Numbered from the stretch's first letter, positions 42,018 to 52,531 are shown. The stretch: 64,000 nucleotides of DNA from Actinophytocola algeriensis (GCF_014203735.1 NZ_JACHJQ010000006.1:753698-817697); one strand, 5' to 3'. The notes: generated by a model from the letters alone, not told the origin. Program-made: numbers and translations.

Positions 42018-43079
42018 ATGGAACGCTGTTTCGCAGAGCTTGCGGAGCGAACATCGAGCACAGACGCGGAGCTCGCGGAACGAACACCGAACACAGACGC
42101 GAATGCGTTCGGGGTCGTCATCGTCGGCACCGGCATGATCGCGGGGCTGCACATCGCGGCACTGCGGTCCTCCACCCGGGCGCGGCTGGTCGGCCTGGTC
42201 GACACCGATCCTGCCCGCGCGGCGGCCGCGTCGCTCGCCAACGGTGGCGTGCGGGCGACCACCGACCTGGCCGAGGCGCTGGCGTGGCCCGGCGTCGACG
42301 GCGCGATCGTCTGCACCCCCAACGGCAGCCACGGCGCGATCGCGATGGCGGTCGCGGCGGCCGGCAAGCACCTGATGATCGAGAAGCCCCTCGCGACCTC
42401 CACCGCGGAGGCCACGGCGGTGGTCGACGCGTTCCGCGAGCGCGGGCTCGTGCTCGCCACCGCGCACACACACCGCGTCTACGACTACTCGATGGCCGTG
42501 AAGGCCGCGCTGGACTCCGGTCAGGTCGGCGAGCCGCAGGTGATCAGGGCGACGCTGCTCGGCGGCTGGATCTGGGGCGACTGGAACGCGTGGGTGCTCG
42601 ACCCGGCCCGCTCCGGCGGCCACCAGCTGCACAACGGCGTGCACCTGCTCGACCTGGTCACCTGGTGGATGGGCGCGACCCCGGACAGCGTGTACGCGCG
42701 CGGCCGCCGCCAGACCGCCACCGAGCTGCCGATCTACGACTACCTGGAGATGGTGCTGCGGTTCCCGGGCGACCGGGTCGCGGTCTGCGAGATGAGCCGC
42801 GCGCACCGGCCGAGCACGACCGGTCACCGCGACGTGCTGGTGATCGGCACCGAGGGCACGGTCGCGCTGCCGTGGGACGCCGAGCCGAGCCTGGTGTTCG
42901 GCGAGCAGGGCGTCACCGCGCTGCCGCCGGTCAGCGGGTCGGCGTTCACCCGCCAGCTCGACGCGTGGCTCGACGGCACGCCGGTCGCGGGTGGCGCCGA
43001 GGGCCTGGCCGCGGTGGCGATGGCCGAGGCGGCGGAGCAGTCGATGGCTTCTGGGCAGCCCGTGGAGTTGACGTCATGA
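42018..43079 (+). CDS. Gfo/Idh/MocA family oxidoreductase 1
   Basis: 353 residues. The Rossmann motif VIVGTGMIAGLHIAAL begins only at residue ~34; before it lies an extra segment made of two 11-codon tandem copies (42035-42100) that is probably repeat DNA read as protein. EKPLATSTAEA carries the conserved Lys-Pro of the family. Members oxidise or isomerise sugars and inositols with NAD(P). First gene of a chain of ATGA-coupled genes. No other start codon would keep the Rossmann fold intact. Confidence 0.87.
   Translation: MERCFAELAERTSSTDAELAERTPNTDANAFGVVIVGTGMIAGLHIAALRSSTRARLVGLVDTDPARAAAASLANGGVRATTDLAEALAWPGVDGAIVCTPNGSHGAIAMAVAAAGKHLMIEKPLATSTAEATAVVDAFRERGLVLATAHTHRVYDYSMAVKAALDSGQVGEPQVIRATLLGGWIWGDWNAWVLDPARSGGHQLHNGVHLLDLVTWWMGATPDSVYARGRRQTATELPIYDYLEMVLRFPGDRVAVCEMSRAHRPSTTGHRDVLVIGTEGTVALPWDAEPSLVFGEQGVTALPPVSGSAFTRQLDAWLDGTPVAGGAEGLAAVAMAEAAEQSMASGQPVELTS
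42035..42100 (+). repeat. 33-bp tandem duplication inside a coding 5' end
   Basis: Units 42035-42067 and 42068-42100 differ at 5 of 33 positions. The first 19 bases of each unit match the junction motif at 17120 and 44895. The duplication keeps the reading frame. Confidence 0.75.
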
Positions 43080-44044
43080 TCAACGTGCTCCTGGCCGGGT
43101 TCGGCGGGCTCGGCGACCAGGACCACCAGACCGCCATGTACCTGCCCGCCTTCACCGCGCACCCGGCGTTCCGCATCGCCGGGGTCGCGGCCACGCACCC
43201 GGCCGACGAACCCCGTGCGCTGGCGGCCGCCGAGAGTGCTGGCGTCCCGTACCACGCCGACCTCGCCACCGCGTTGTCCACAGTGGACGCGCCAGTGGTG
43301 AGCGTCGCCGCCCCCGCCCAGACCAGGACCGACGCGCTCCTCACGGCCGTCCGCGCGGGCAGGCACGTGCTCGCCGACAAGCCGTTCACCCCCACGCGCG
43401 CCGAGGCCGAGCAGGTGGTCGCGGCGGCGGAGGGCACCGGCATCGTCGTGGCGCAGCACCACCGGTACCACCCGATGGTCACGGCCGGGGTGGCCGCGCT
43501 GCGCGGTGGCACGGTCGGGCTGCCGTGGAACGTGCAGGTCGACTTCGTGGTCGCGGGTGGCCACCCGTGCCAGGACGAGCTGCTGAACTTCGGCGGCTAC
43601 CCGGTCGACGTGGTGGCGGCGCTGACCAACCTGCCCGTCCTGCGCGTCCACGCCACCGCGGCGGGCCCGCTGACCGTGCTGGCGCTCGGCCACGAGCACG
43701 GCATGACCAGCACGATCGTCGTCGGCCGCACCGCGCCGAGGGCCGGCGTGCCGGAGGGCAGGCTCGCCCACCACCGCTACCGGGTCAGCGGCTCGCACGG
43801 CGTGCTGGTGCTCGACGCGACCAAACCCGCCGTCACCGTGTCGACGGCGAGCGGCCTGGACCGGCAGTGGCTGCCCGTCGACACGCTCACCGGCCTGCTC
43901 GACGACCTGCACGCGGTCGTCACCGGCGCGAAACCGGCAGGCCCCACCCTCGACGACGCACTGCGGACCGCGGCCGTGCTCGACGCGGCCCGGCGTTCAC
44001 TGACCGAAGGCGTACCGGTCGCCACCGACGGAGGAACCGCATGA
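43076..44044 (+). CDS. Gfo/Idh/MocA family oxidoreductase 2
   Basis: 322 residues; ATG overlaps the previous stop. The Rossmann motif LLAGFGGLGDQDH is unusual, with Asp-His replacing small residues; DKPFTPTRAEAE is the family's Lys-Pro motif and AQHHRYHP the following loop. It may act in sequence with oxidoreductase 1 on the same sugar. Confidence 0.85.
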   Translation: MINVLLAGFGGLGDQDHQTAMYLPAFTAHPAFRIAGVAATHPADEPRALAAAESAGVPYHADLATALSTVDAPVVSVAAPAQTRTDALLTAVRAGRHVLADKPFTPTRAEAEQVVAAAEGTGIVVAQHHRYHPMVTAGVAALRGGTVGLPWNVQVDFVVAGGHPCQDELLNFGGYPVDVVAALTNLPVLRVHATAAGPLTVLALGHEHGMTSTIVVGRTAPRAGVPEGRLAHHRYRVSGSHGVLVLDATKPAVTVSTASGLDRQWLPVDTLTGLLDDLHAVVTGAKPAGPTLDDALRTAAVLDAARRSLTEGVPVATDGGTA

Positions 44045-44892
44045 AGCTCGTGACGTTCCGGCACGACGGACACGTCCGCCACGGCAGGCTCATCGAGAAC
44101 GGCACGATCGTGCAGCCCCTCGGCGACGGCGACGTGACCGCGTCGCTCGGCGGGGCGGCGACCGCGGCCGGGCCCGCGTTCCCGCTCGCGGACGTCGAGC
44201 TGCTGGCGCCACTGCTGCGGCCCGGCAAGCTCCTGGCGGCCGCCGCGAACTACCAGGACCACGTGACCGAGGCGGGCGGCGAACCGCTCGACAAGTCCCG
44301 CCTGTCGCCGCGCCTGTTCCTCAAGCCGCCCACCGGCATCGTCGGCCCCGGCGCGGACATCCCGATGCCGTCGGTCAGCAGGGAGGTCGACTGGGAGGCC
44401 GAACTGGCCGTGGTGATCGGCACGACCGCGCGGAACGTGCCGATCGCGAAGGCGCTCGACATCGTCGGCGGTTACGTCACGTCGAACGACGTGTCCGCGC
44501 GGTCGATGGACTTCGGCTACGAACGCGACACCGGTGACTCGCACGTGTGGTTCTTCGACTGGCTGGCCGGCAAGTTGCTCGACGGGTTCGCGCCCATGGG
44601 CCCGTGGCTCGTGACGGCCGACGAGGTGCCCGACCCGCAGGCCCTGCACATCACGCTCGACGTGAACGGCGAGCGCCGCCAGGACGGGTCCACCAAGGAC
44701 ATGATCTTCTCGGTCGCCGAGCTGGTGTCGTTCGCGTCGACGCTGATGACGCTCGAGCCGGGCGACGTGATCATGACCGGCACCCCGTCCGGCGTCGGTG
44801 CCGCCACCGGCCAGTACCTCAAGGCCGGTGACCGGATGTCGGTGACCATCGGCGACCTGGGCACGCTCACCAACCGCATGGTGGCGTCGTGA
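44041..44892 (+). CDS. Fumarylacetoacetate hydrolase family protein
   Basis: 283 residues; ATGA overlap. FAH motifs: AAANYQDHVTE, metal ligands in DWEAELAVVIG, SNDVSARSMDF and VIMTGTPSGVG. Relatives hydrolyse acylpyruvates, including 2,4-diketo-3-deoxy acids in non-phosphorylative sugar-acid routes. That fits the dehydratase and dehydrogenases nearby. Confidence 0.9.
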   Translation: MKLVTFRHDGHVRHGRLIENGTIVQPLGDGDVTASLGGAATAAGPAFPLADVELLAPLLRPGKLLAAAANYQDHVTEAGGEPLDKSRLSPRLFLKPPTGIVGPGADIPMPSVSREVDWEAELAVVIGTTARNVPIAKALDIVGGYVTSNDVSARSMDFGYERDTGDSHVWFFDWLAGKLLDGFAPMGPWLVTADEVPDPQALHITLDVNGERRQDGSTKDMIFSVAELVSFASTLMTLEPGDVIMTGTPSGVGAATGQYLKAGDRMSVTIGDLGTLTNRMVAS

Positions 44893-44894
44893 GC

Positions 44895-44913
44895 GGAGCT
44901 CGCGGAGCGAACC
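44895..44913 (+). repeat. 19-bp gene-junction motif, copy 4
   Basis: GGAGCTCGCGGAGCGAACC fills the gap between the FAH-family stop and the deacylase ATG at 44915. Its second GGAG is the only ribosome-site-like sequence for that gene. Confidence 0.6.
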
Positions 44914-44914
44914 G

Positions 44915-46438
44915 ATGACGTCGAGTGACCTCCTGCTCGCCGGCGGCACGCTCGTCGACGGCACTGGCGCGGCGCCGAGAGCGGCCGACGTGCTCGTGCG
45001 CGGCGAGTGGATCGCCGGGGTGCTCGCGCCGGGCGCGACGGTGTCCGGCGCGCGGACGATCGACGTGTCCGGGCGCGTGGTGTGCCCGGGTTTCGTCGAC
45101 ATCCACACCCACTCCGACCTGGCGCTGCTGTCGAACCCGAAGGCGCACAGCAAGGTCCGGCAGGGCGTGACGACCGAGGTCGTCGGCAACTGCGGGCTCG
45201 GCGTGGCACCCGTTGGCACCGACGTGGCGGGCCTGCGGTCGGCGGTCGCCTACCTCGACCTCGACCCGGCCGTCGAGATCGCGTGGCGCACGGTCGGCGA
45301 GTACCTCGACGCGGTCGCGGGCACGTCCGTCCACGTCGCGACCCTCGCAGGCCACATCCCGCTCCGCGCAGCGGTCATGGGCCTCGCCGACCGGCCCGCG
45401 ACCACCGCCGAGATCGACGACATGTGCGCGCTGCTCACGAACGCGCTCGCGGACGGCGCGCTGGGGCTGTCGACGGGGCTGGTCTACCCGCCGCTGCGGG
45501 CAGCGCGCACCGCCGAACTGCGGGCGCTGGCCGAGGTGGTCGCCGACCACGACGCGGTGTTCGCGTGGCACCTGCGGGACTACGGCGACGACCTCGTGCC
45601 GTCCGCGACCGAGGCGGTGCGCATCGCCCAGCTGACCGGCGCCCGCACGCAGATCTCGCACCTTGCCGCGGTGGGCAAGCGCAACTGGGGCCGGGTGCGG
45701 GACGTGCTGGCGATGGCGGGGCCGCTGATCGGGTTCGACGCCTACCCCTACCTCGCGGGCAACGCGCCGCTGTCGCAGCTGCTGCCGGACCAGGTCACGG
45801 TGGACGACCTCGCCGATCCCGTGGTGCGAGAACGGGTCGAGGTGGCGTGGCGCGGCAACCCCGTGCCGTGGACCGAGATCACCGTCGCGGGTGGCGCGAC
45901 CGACGCCGTGCTGGGCCGCACTATCGCCTCACTCGCCGGCGAATCCCGTTCCGCGAGCGCGGTGGCCATGGACCTCATCGCGGCGTACGGCCACGCCGTG
46001 ATCATGACCGCCGGCGGCCGCAGCGAGACCGATCTCCGCACGGTGCTCGGCCACCCGGCGACGGTCGTCGCGTCCGACGGGCTCGCGCTCGACCCGGACG
46101 GCCCGACCGGGCACGGCTTCCCGCACCCGCGTTCGTTCGGGACATTTCCACGAGCTGTGGCCAAGTTCGGTGCGAATCTGGCGGCGATCGTCCACAAGTG
46201 CACGCGGCAACCGGCGGAACAGGTAGGACTCACCGACCGCGGTGTCGTCGCGCCAGGACGACGTGCCGATCTGGTGGTACTGGACATGGAACGCCTTGCC
46301 GACCGCGCTACCTTCACCCGGCCGCACCGTTTCCCCGGTGGCGTCGATCTGGTACTCGTCGCCGGGACGACGGTCGTCACGGGGGAAGAACACACCGGCG
46401 CCACGCCGGGCACCGTCGTGCGACGAGCTGAGAGGTAA
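44915..46438 (+). CDS. N-acyl-D-amino-acid deacylase family amidohydrolase
   Basis: 507 residues. The metal-binding HxH in VDIHTHSD, VVGNCGLGV, QISHLAAVGKRNWG and ASDGLALDPDG fit the D-aminoacylase group. Relatives remove acyl groups from N-acyl-D-amino acids, and some act on N-acetylated amino-sugar acids. Within this operon an N-acyl aldosaminate is an attractive substrate, but that is inference. It is followed at 46443 by the IclR gene. Confidence 0.87.
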   Translation: MTSSDLLLAGGTLVDGTGAAPRAADVLVRGEWIAGVLAPGATVSGARTIDVSGRVVCPGFVDIHTHSDLALLSNPKAHSKVRQGVTTEVVGNCGLGVAPVGTDVAGLRSAVAYLDLDPAVEIAWRTVGEYLDAVAGTSVHVATLAGHIPLRAAVMGLADRPATTAEIDDMCALLTNALADGALGLSTGLVYPPLRAARTAELRALAEVVADHDAVFAWHLRDYGDDLVPSATEAVRIAQLTGARTQISHLAAVGKRNWGRVRDVLAMAGPLIGFDAYPYLAGNAPLSQLLPDQVTVDDLADPVVRERVEVAWRGNPVPWTEITVAGGATDAVLGRTIASLAGESRSASAVAMDLIAAYGHAVIMTAGGRSETDLRTVLGHPATVVASDGLALDPDGPTGHGFPHPRSFGTFPRAVAKFGANLAAIVHKCTRQPAEQVGLTDRGVVAPGRRADLVVLDMERLADRATFTRPHRFPGGVDLVLVAGTTVVTGEEHTGATPGTVVRRAER

Positions 46439-46442
46439 GACC

Positions 46443-47300
46443 ATGGCCACCAAGACCCGTGGGGCGCGTCCGACGAGGACCGACGACCAGCTCGGCCCGA
46501 AGAGCGCGAACTACCACACCCACGCGCTGACCCGTGGGCTCGTGCTGCTGGACCTGCTCGCGTCGGTGCCGCCGCCGGTGACGCTGACCGGCATGCACGA
46601 GCACACCGGGCTGCCCAAGAGCACGCTGGTGCGCCTGCTGGCCGCGCTGACCGAGATGCGGTTCGTGGTCCGGGTGGACGAACGGCCCGCCTACCGGCTG
46701 GGCCACAAGGTGATGGCGCTCGCCGACGCCTATGTGTCCAGTTTGGACCTGTCCGCCGCGGCCGGGTCCTACCTGGACGAGTTGGCGCGCGAGACGCAGC
46801 AGACGTCCAACCTCGGCCTGCTGGACGGCCGGGAGGTCGTGCACGTGTGCGTGCGGCAGCCCGACCGGCCCCTGCGGTTCGAGACCAGCCCAGGCGCGCG
46901 GGACAGCACGCACTCGACGGGTCTCGGCAAGATGCTGCTCGCCGGGGTCGCACCCGAGGCCCTGGCCGCCTACCTGCCTGCCGAGCCCTTCCCCGCACGC
47001 ACCGACCGCACGATCACCTCGCTCGACGAGATGACGAAGGAGGTCAGGCGGACGCAGCGGCGCGGGTACGCGATCGACGACAACGAGAGCAGCGCGGGGC
47101 TGAAGTGCCTCGCGGTGCCGGTGACGGTGGCAGACCAGACCCTGGCGGCGCTGTCGGTGTCCGGCCCGGCGGGCGAGTTCACGCCGAAGAAGCAGAAGGA
47201 GTACCTGGAGCGGCTGACCACGGCCGCGGCGGCGCTCGCGGCCGACCACGACGTGGTGGCGGTGCTGTCCCGGATGCACGAGTCGATGGGCGAACCATGA
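46443..47300 (+). CDS. IclR family transcriptional regulator
   Basis: 285 residues from the ATG at 46443 (gagagg ribosome site). The winged helix-turn-helix VTLTGMHEHTGLPKSTLVRLLAAL is preceded by a basic tail; the effector domain has NLGLLDGREVVHV and HSTGLGKMLLA. It lies inside the catabolic operon and likely controls it through the 15-bp palindromes at 35547, 35583 and 41972. Confidence 0.9.
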   Translation: MATKTRGARPTRTDDQLGPKSANYHTHALTRGLVLLDLLASVPPPVTLTGMHEHTGLPKSTLVRLLAALTEMRFVVRVDERPAYRLGHKVMALADAYVSSLDLSAAAGSYLDELARETQQTSNLGLLDGREVVHVCVRQPDRPLRFETSPGARDSTHSTGLGKMLLAGVAPEALAAYLPAEPFPARTDRTITSLDEMTKEVRRTQRRGYAIDDNESSAGLKCLAVPVTVADQTLAALSVSGPAGEFTPKKQKEYLERLTTAAAALAADHDVVAVLSRMHESMGEP

Positions 47301-48133
47301 TCGATGTCCACACGCACTGCCTGCAGCACACCCACTGGGGTCCCGAGTGGGACACCAACTGGAAGCCGGTCTACCAGCGCGAATGGGTGGACGTGACCCC
47401 CGCCGACTTCGACGAGGCCATGGCCGACGGCGGCGTCGACCTGGCGTTCGTGTTCGGCATGCGGGCCACCAAGCAGGGCGTGCGGACGCCGAACGAGTTC
47501 GTGGCCCGGTTCTGCCGCGAGACCACGACCGAGACCGTCGGGTTCATGTCGCTTGACCTGTCGGACCCGGACGCCATGGACCAGCTGGCCGAGGGCCTGT
47601 CGCTGGGGCTGCGCGGCGTGAAGCTGTACCCGGTGCTGGCCGGTTTCGACCCGCGCTCGCCGTCGCACGACCCGTTCTACCGGGAAGCCACCCGCCAGGG
47701 GCTGGTGGTGCTGTGGCACATGGGCGCCACCCCGTCGCCCGCCGGGAACCTGACGTTGTCCAATCCGCTTCTGGTCGACGACGTGGCCACCCGGCACCCC
47801 GATCTGGTGCAGATCATCGCCCACATGGGGCACCCGTGGCAACGGGAGAGCATCGTGACCTGCCGGAAGAACCGGAACGTGTTCACCGACGTGTCGGCGT
47901 CGTGGGCGCGGCCGCTCGACGGGTACCTCGCGCTGGTGCGCGCGCAGGAGTGGGGCATCGTCGACCGGCTGCTTTTCGGGTCCGACTATCCGATGTGGAC
48001 GCCTCGCGAAGCCACCGAGGGACTGCGGGAGCTGGCCCGCTCGGGGGGCGCCGGGTTACCGCGTGTCGGCGACGAAACCCTCGACTGGTTGCTGAACGGG
48101 AACCCTCTGGCGGAGCTCGGCCTCGGTGCGTAG
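47297..48133 (+). CDS. Amidohydrolase-2 family metal-dependent hydrolase
   Basis: 278 residues; ATG overlaps the IclR stop (ATGA). The metal-binding residues are in MIDVHTHC, the His of VVLWHMGA, AHMGHPW and the Asp of LLFGSDYPMW. Relatives hydrolyse lactones or decarboxylate. It might open a sugar lactone produced by the upstream dehydrogenases. Last gene of the operon. Confidence 0.87.
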   Translation: MIDVHTHCLQHTHWGPEWDTNWKPVYQREWVDVTPADFDEAMADGGVDLAFVFGMRATKQGVRTPNEFVARFCRETTTETVGFMSLDLSDPDAMDQLAEGLSLGLRGVKLYPVLAGFDPRSPSHDPFYREATRQGLVVLWHMGATPSPAGNLTLSNPLLVDDVATRHPDLVQIIAHMGHPWQRESIVTCRKNRNVFTDVSASWARPLDGYLALVRAQEWGIVDRLLFGSDYPMWTPREATEGLRELARSGGAGLPRVGDETLDWLLNGNPLAELGLGA

Positions 48134-48298
48134 CCCATTCGGGCAGAGCGCGTATCTGAGTGGACGGCGGGTACTCCTGTTGGTAACAATCCGTGAGAAA
48201 GACCGATGAAACCGAATAGGTCCATCACACGTCCCACGAATTGTCGGTGCCGAGTGATAGACATAACTCCGCAGGAAACGCCAACGCAGGGGAACACG

Positions 48299-48562
48299 AT
48301 GTCCGCACTACCAGAAGGTCTGAACCACAGAGCTCTGTCCATGCTGAGAGCGGTTGTCGCAGGTCGTGCACAACTCAGCTGCTCGTCCGAGCCCGACCTG
48401 TTCATCGACGGTGTGCCGTGCTGTGACCAGTACCTGGCCCACACGCTCGCGCACGAAGGCCTCGTCGAGCCTGCGCACCAGGGCACCTGGGGGGAACTCG
48501 TGCCCGCGGCGCTGACCGACGCGGGTGTCGCCGCCCTCGCCCCGGCGCCTGCCGCGGCCTGA
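48299..48562 (+). CDS. Small hypothetical protein
   Basis: 87 residues from the ATG at 48299 with a good aggggaa ribosome site. It is soluble, with three Cys (SCSSE; VPCCDQ). It has winged-helix-like features but no recognised family. Preceded by a 165-base gap after the amidohydrolase, so it has its own promoter. Confidence 0.6.
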   Translation: MSALPEGLNHRALSMLRAVVAGRAQLSCSSEPDLFIDGVPCCDQYLAHTLAHEGLVEPAHQGTWGELVPAALTDAGVAALAPAPAAA

Positions 48563-48856
48563 AACTGATTAGGCCGATTGCCAGATCAACCGGGAAAACG
48601 GTAATAACACTCCTGGTGATCGATCCGGCACTCGGCGCCGACGTGCTTGGCGGCATCAAGTAACGCGCCGCCACCGTTTGATCATGGAATTTCCCACCCG
48701 ATTCATCCAGATTGTCCTGGCGCGTCCGGTTGGTGAACTTCTGACGTGCACGCATCGCACCCGGTCGGAAACTCACCGTGACGTCTCTGTTTCGGTTCGC
48801 TGTTTTCGCTGGTCAGCGCTGGTTCAGGGCACTGGGGCTGGTCCGGCCCGGGCCCT

Positions 48857-48923
48857 CACACCGCGCCAAGGGGCCGGAGCTTTGGCGATCTTGTGCTCCT
48901 TGCAGGCCCCTCGACGCGGTGTG
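48857..48923. repeat. Long imperfect hairpin downstream of tuf
   Basis: Arms 48857-48875 and 48905-48923 pair at 17 of 19 positions; inside, GGAGC and GCTCC pair again. It lies about 95 bases past the tuf stop with no T-tract: a REP-like element or messenger-stabilising stem. Confidence 0.5.
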
Positions 48924-48944
48924 ATCGGGCTTCGCCAGGTCGAC

Positions 48945-48975
48945 GGGATGGCGGGCAGCCTCGGGTGTGGCGTGG
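48945..48975. repeat. Dispersed intergenic repeat, copy C
   Basis: Matches the reverse complement of 39122-39152 with 2 mismatches in 31. Confidence 0.6.
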
Positions 48976-49018
48976 CTTGCGCCCGCTTCTCTCGTCGTGG
49001 CGTCCGGGTCTGGTCGCG

Positions 49019-50206
<1,188 letters not shown>

Positions 50207-50470
50207 GACTTTCCCTTGGTGTGGAACGACGTCCGGAGAACCACGTGGTAGACCCACCCTCCCCGGCGGGTTCCCCGTGCAGGCCACGCGGAGGAGGGTC
50301 AGAGTCGGGCGCCGTCCAGCAAGGAAAGGGCGGCCACGACCGAGTCCACGGGGGCGAACCCCATGGACGCATCGATCATGGCCAGCCGGAACATGATCAC
50401 AGGGTGACACGCGAACCGGGGCCCGTCACCCGATTTTCGAAGCCCGGCCCGCACAGCGAGACCGGGGAGG

Positions 50471-52531
50471 TCAGCCCAGCGGGAGGTCCACCGGCAACCC
50501 GGGTTGCCCGACATGTGCGCCAAGCACCTGATCGGCGCCGACCGCCCGCCACCACTCGAACTGGTCCGCACCGTCGACGTCCCCGACGATGACCGCCGCC
50601 CCGCTCCCCCGCACCAGCGGGACCAGGTCGCGGACCGCGCGGGTGAACAGGGACCCTTCGTCGGCAACCCGGGACACCACACGGGAAGCCATCTTCACCG
50701 CCCGGACCGGCAGGTCCTCGAGACAGGCCAGGTCCCCGGTGGTGGTCCCGAACTCGTACAGCACCACCGACACCCCGATGTCCACCAGCACGTGCAGGTT
50801 GTCCTCGGCCAGCCCGTCCAGCATGCACAGCGCCTGCACCGGAATCCCGACCTGCAGCTGGTCCGGCGCGAGGCCCGCGTCCGCGAGCACCGCCTGCACG
50901 GTCGACACCAGGTCCGGGTCGCCGGCGAACTCGCGGGTCAGCTCCACGTACAGGACCGGGCGGCCGGGCATGTCCTTGAGGTCGGCGCAGGCGCGGCCGA
51001 GCATCCACCGGCCGATCGGCAGTGAGAAACCGGTCTCCGCCAGCACCTGCAGGCAACGCTCGTGGTCGAGGGCGCCTTCCGCGTGGTCCCACCGGAGCAG
51101 CGCCCGCACCGCGGCGACCTTCCCGGACGCCACGGCCACCACCGGCTGGTACTCGAGTGAGATCTCGCCGTTCTCCCAGGCACCGGGCATCGAGCCGGCC
51201 AGGTTGAAGCGTTCGCGGTCGGCCTTGTTCTGCTGTTCGTCGACCAGGCCCCACTGGCGGCGGCCGGTCTGCTTGAGCCTGCGCAGTGTGATGTCGGTGG
51301 CGCGCAACAGTTCCTGGGGCGTGGTCCCCGGGGACGGCTGGTGCAGCACGGCGATGGTGGCCGTCGCGGCGACGCCGTGTTCGCCGACGAAGATCGGTTC
51401 CGCCAGCTCTTCGTTGATGCGGGTGGCCATCGCGGCACACGTCGGGGTGGTCGCCTTGTGTTCCACGAGCACGCCGAACTCGTCGCCGTCGAACCGCGCC
51501 ACCGTCGCGTTCTCCTCGGCGAACACGTCGGCCAGGCGCATCGCGACGGTCTGCAGCAGGCGGTCGCCCACGTCCCGGCCGAGGCCGTCGTTCACCGCGT
51601 GGAAGCCGTCGAGGTCCAGGTGCAGCACCGTGAACTCGTCGGCGGTGTGCTGACCGGACAGCGCTTCCTCCAGCTTGCCGACGAACCGCTGCCGGTTCGC
51701 GAGCCCGGTCAGCGCGTCGTGCGTGGCCTGGAACTGGAGCCGGTTCTCCAGGAAGTGGCGGTCCGACACGTCCTCGACGGTCGTGACGTAATAGGTGGGC
51801 GCACCCGACGGCGACCGCAGCACCGACGCGGACAGGAAGACCAGCGCGTCCTCGCCGTCGCTCTTCACGAGTCTTCGCCGCTCGCGGAACGGGAGCGAGT
51901 TCTCCTCGAGGAGGACCTGGTAGCGCAGCTTCAGGTAGTCGGCGTCGTCCGGGTGGAAGATCTCGTCGAGCCGGCCTGCGGGGAACTTGCCGCGCCGGTG
52001 CTCGAGGATGTCGGTGAGCGCGCGGTTGGTGCGGATCACGCCGAGGTCCAGATCGGTGATCGCCATGCCGACGCTGGCGGTCGAGAAGACCTCCTCGAAC
52101 CGCGCCTCGCTGTCCCGCAACGCGTTCTCCGCGTTCTCGCGGGCGCGGATCAGCGCGAGCGTCAGGCCTTCCTGCTCGGAGAACAGCTTGTGGCGCATGC
52201 CTTCCGCGATGCCCTTGGCGAGCGAGCCGAACACGACCACGAGACGCCCTGGCAGCCCGAAGAGGTCCGAGACCCCGGACAGCTTCGGCATCTGCTCACC
52301 CAGTACGTTGATCGTCACGTCGAGACATTCGGATCCGGCCAAACCCAGTGCCACCAAATGGTTCGCGACGTCCAGGACCGGCCGCTCGTCGTACGGCTCC
52401 GCTCGGGCGGCGTCCACGAGCGCGTCGAGGGCCGTTGCCAGCTCACCCTCGACGTGATCGCGCGCGTGCGCCACGTAGATGACCTGTGCCAGCGCCCCCG
52501 CCCATTCACGCGCAAGCTCAGATCGATCCAC
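50471..52531 (-). CDS. PAS-GGDEF-EAL protein with degenerate active sites
   Basis: 686 residues, GTG start. An N-terminal helical region (~1-130), PAS domain (~138-260, FEEVFSTASVGMAITD), GGDEF domain (~270-430) with RFDGDEFG in place of GGDEF, and an EAL domain (~440-686) with VRALLRW in place of EALLRW, YVELTREF instead of the VNLS-type ligand and YEFGTTTG for DDFGTG. The phosphodiesterase should be inactive and the cyclase is doubtful, so it may act as a c-di-GMP or protein-binding switch. Confidence 0.88.
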   Translation of the reverse strand: MDRSELAREWAGALAQVIYVAHARDHVEGELATALDALVDAARAEPYDERPVLDVANHLVALGLAGSECLDVTINVLGEQMPKLSGVSDLFGLPGRLVVVFGSLAKGIAEGMRHKLFSEQEGLTLALIRARENAENALRDSEARFEEVFSTASVGMAITDLDLGVIRTNRALTDILEHRRGKFPAGRLDEIFHPDDADYLKLRYQVLLEENSLPFRERRRLVKSDGEDALVFLSASVLRSPSGAPTYYVTTVEDVSDRHFLENRLQFQATHDALTGLANRQRFVGKLEEALSGQHTADEFTVLHLDLDGFHAVNDGLGRDVGDRLLQTVAMRLADVFAEENATVARFDGDEFGVLVEHKATTPTCAAMATRINEELAEPIFVGEHGVAATATIAVLHQPSPGTTPQELLRATDITLRRLKQTGRRQWGLVDEQQNKADRERFNLAGSMPGAWENGEISLEYQPVVAVASGKVAAVRALLRWDHAEGALDHERCLQVLAETGFSLPIGRWMLGRACADLKDMPGRPVLYVELTREFAGDPDLVSTVQAVLADAGLAPDQLQVGIPVQALCMLDGLAEDNLHVLVDIGVSVVLYEFGTTTGDLACLEDLPVRAVKMASRVVSRVADEGSLFTRAVRDLVPLVRGSGAAVIVGDVDGADQFEWWRAVGADQVLGAHVGQPGLPVDLPLG

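Larger units (their letters stand above)
48563..49018. other. Intergenic region downstream of tuf
   Basis: 456 bases without a gene; frames here have poor codon bias. It contains a large hairpin (48857-48923) and a copy of the dispersed repeat (48945-48975). Confidence 0.6.

Noticed and set aside
50299-50394. 31-codon ORF in the tuf leader (minus strand) as a leader peptide
   Set aside because: No ribosome site, no attenuator-like alternate stems, and ordinary codon content; chance ORF is more likely.
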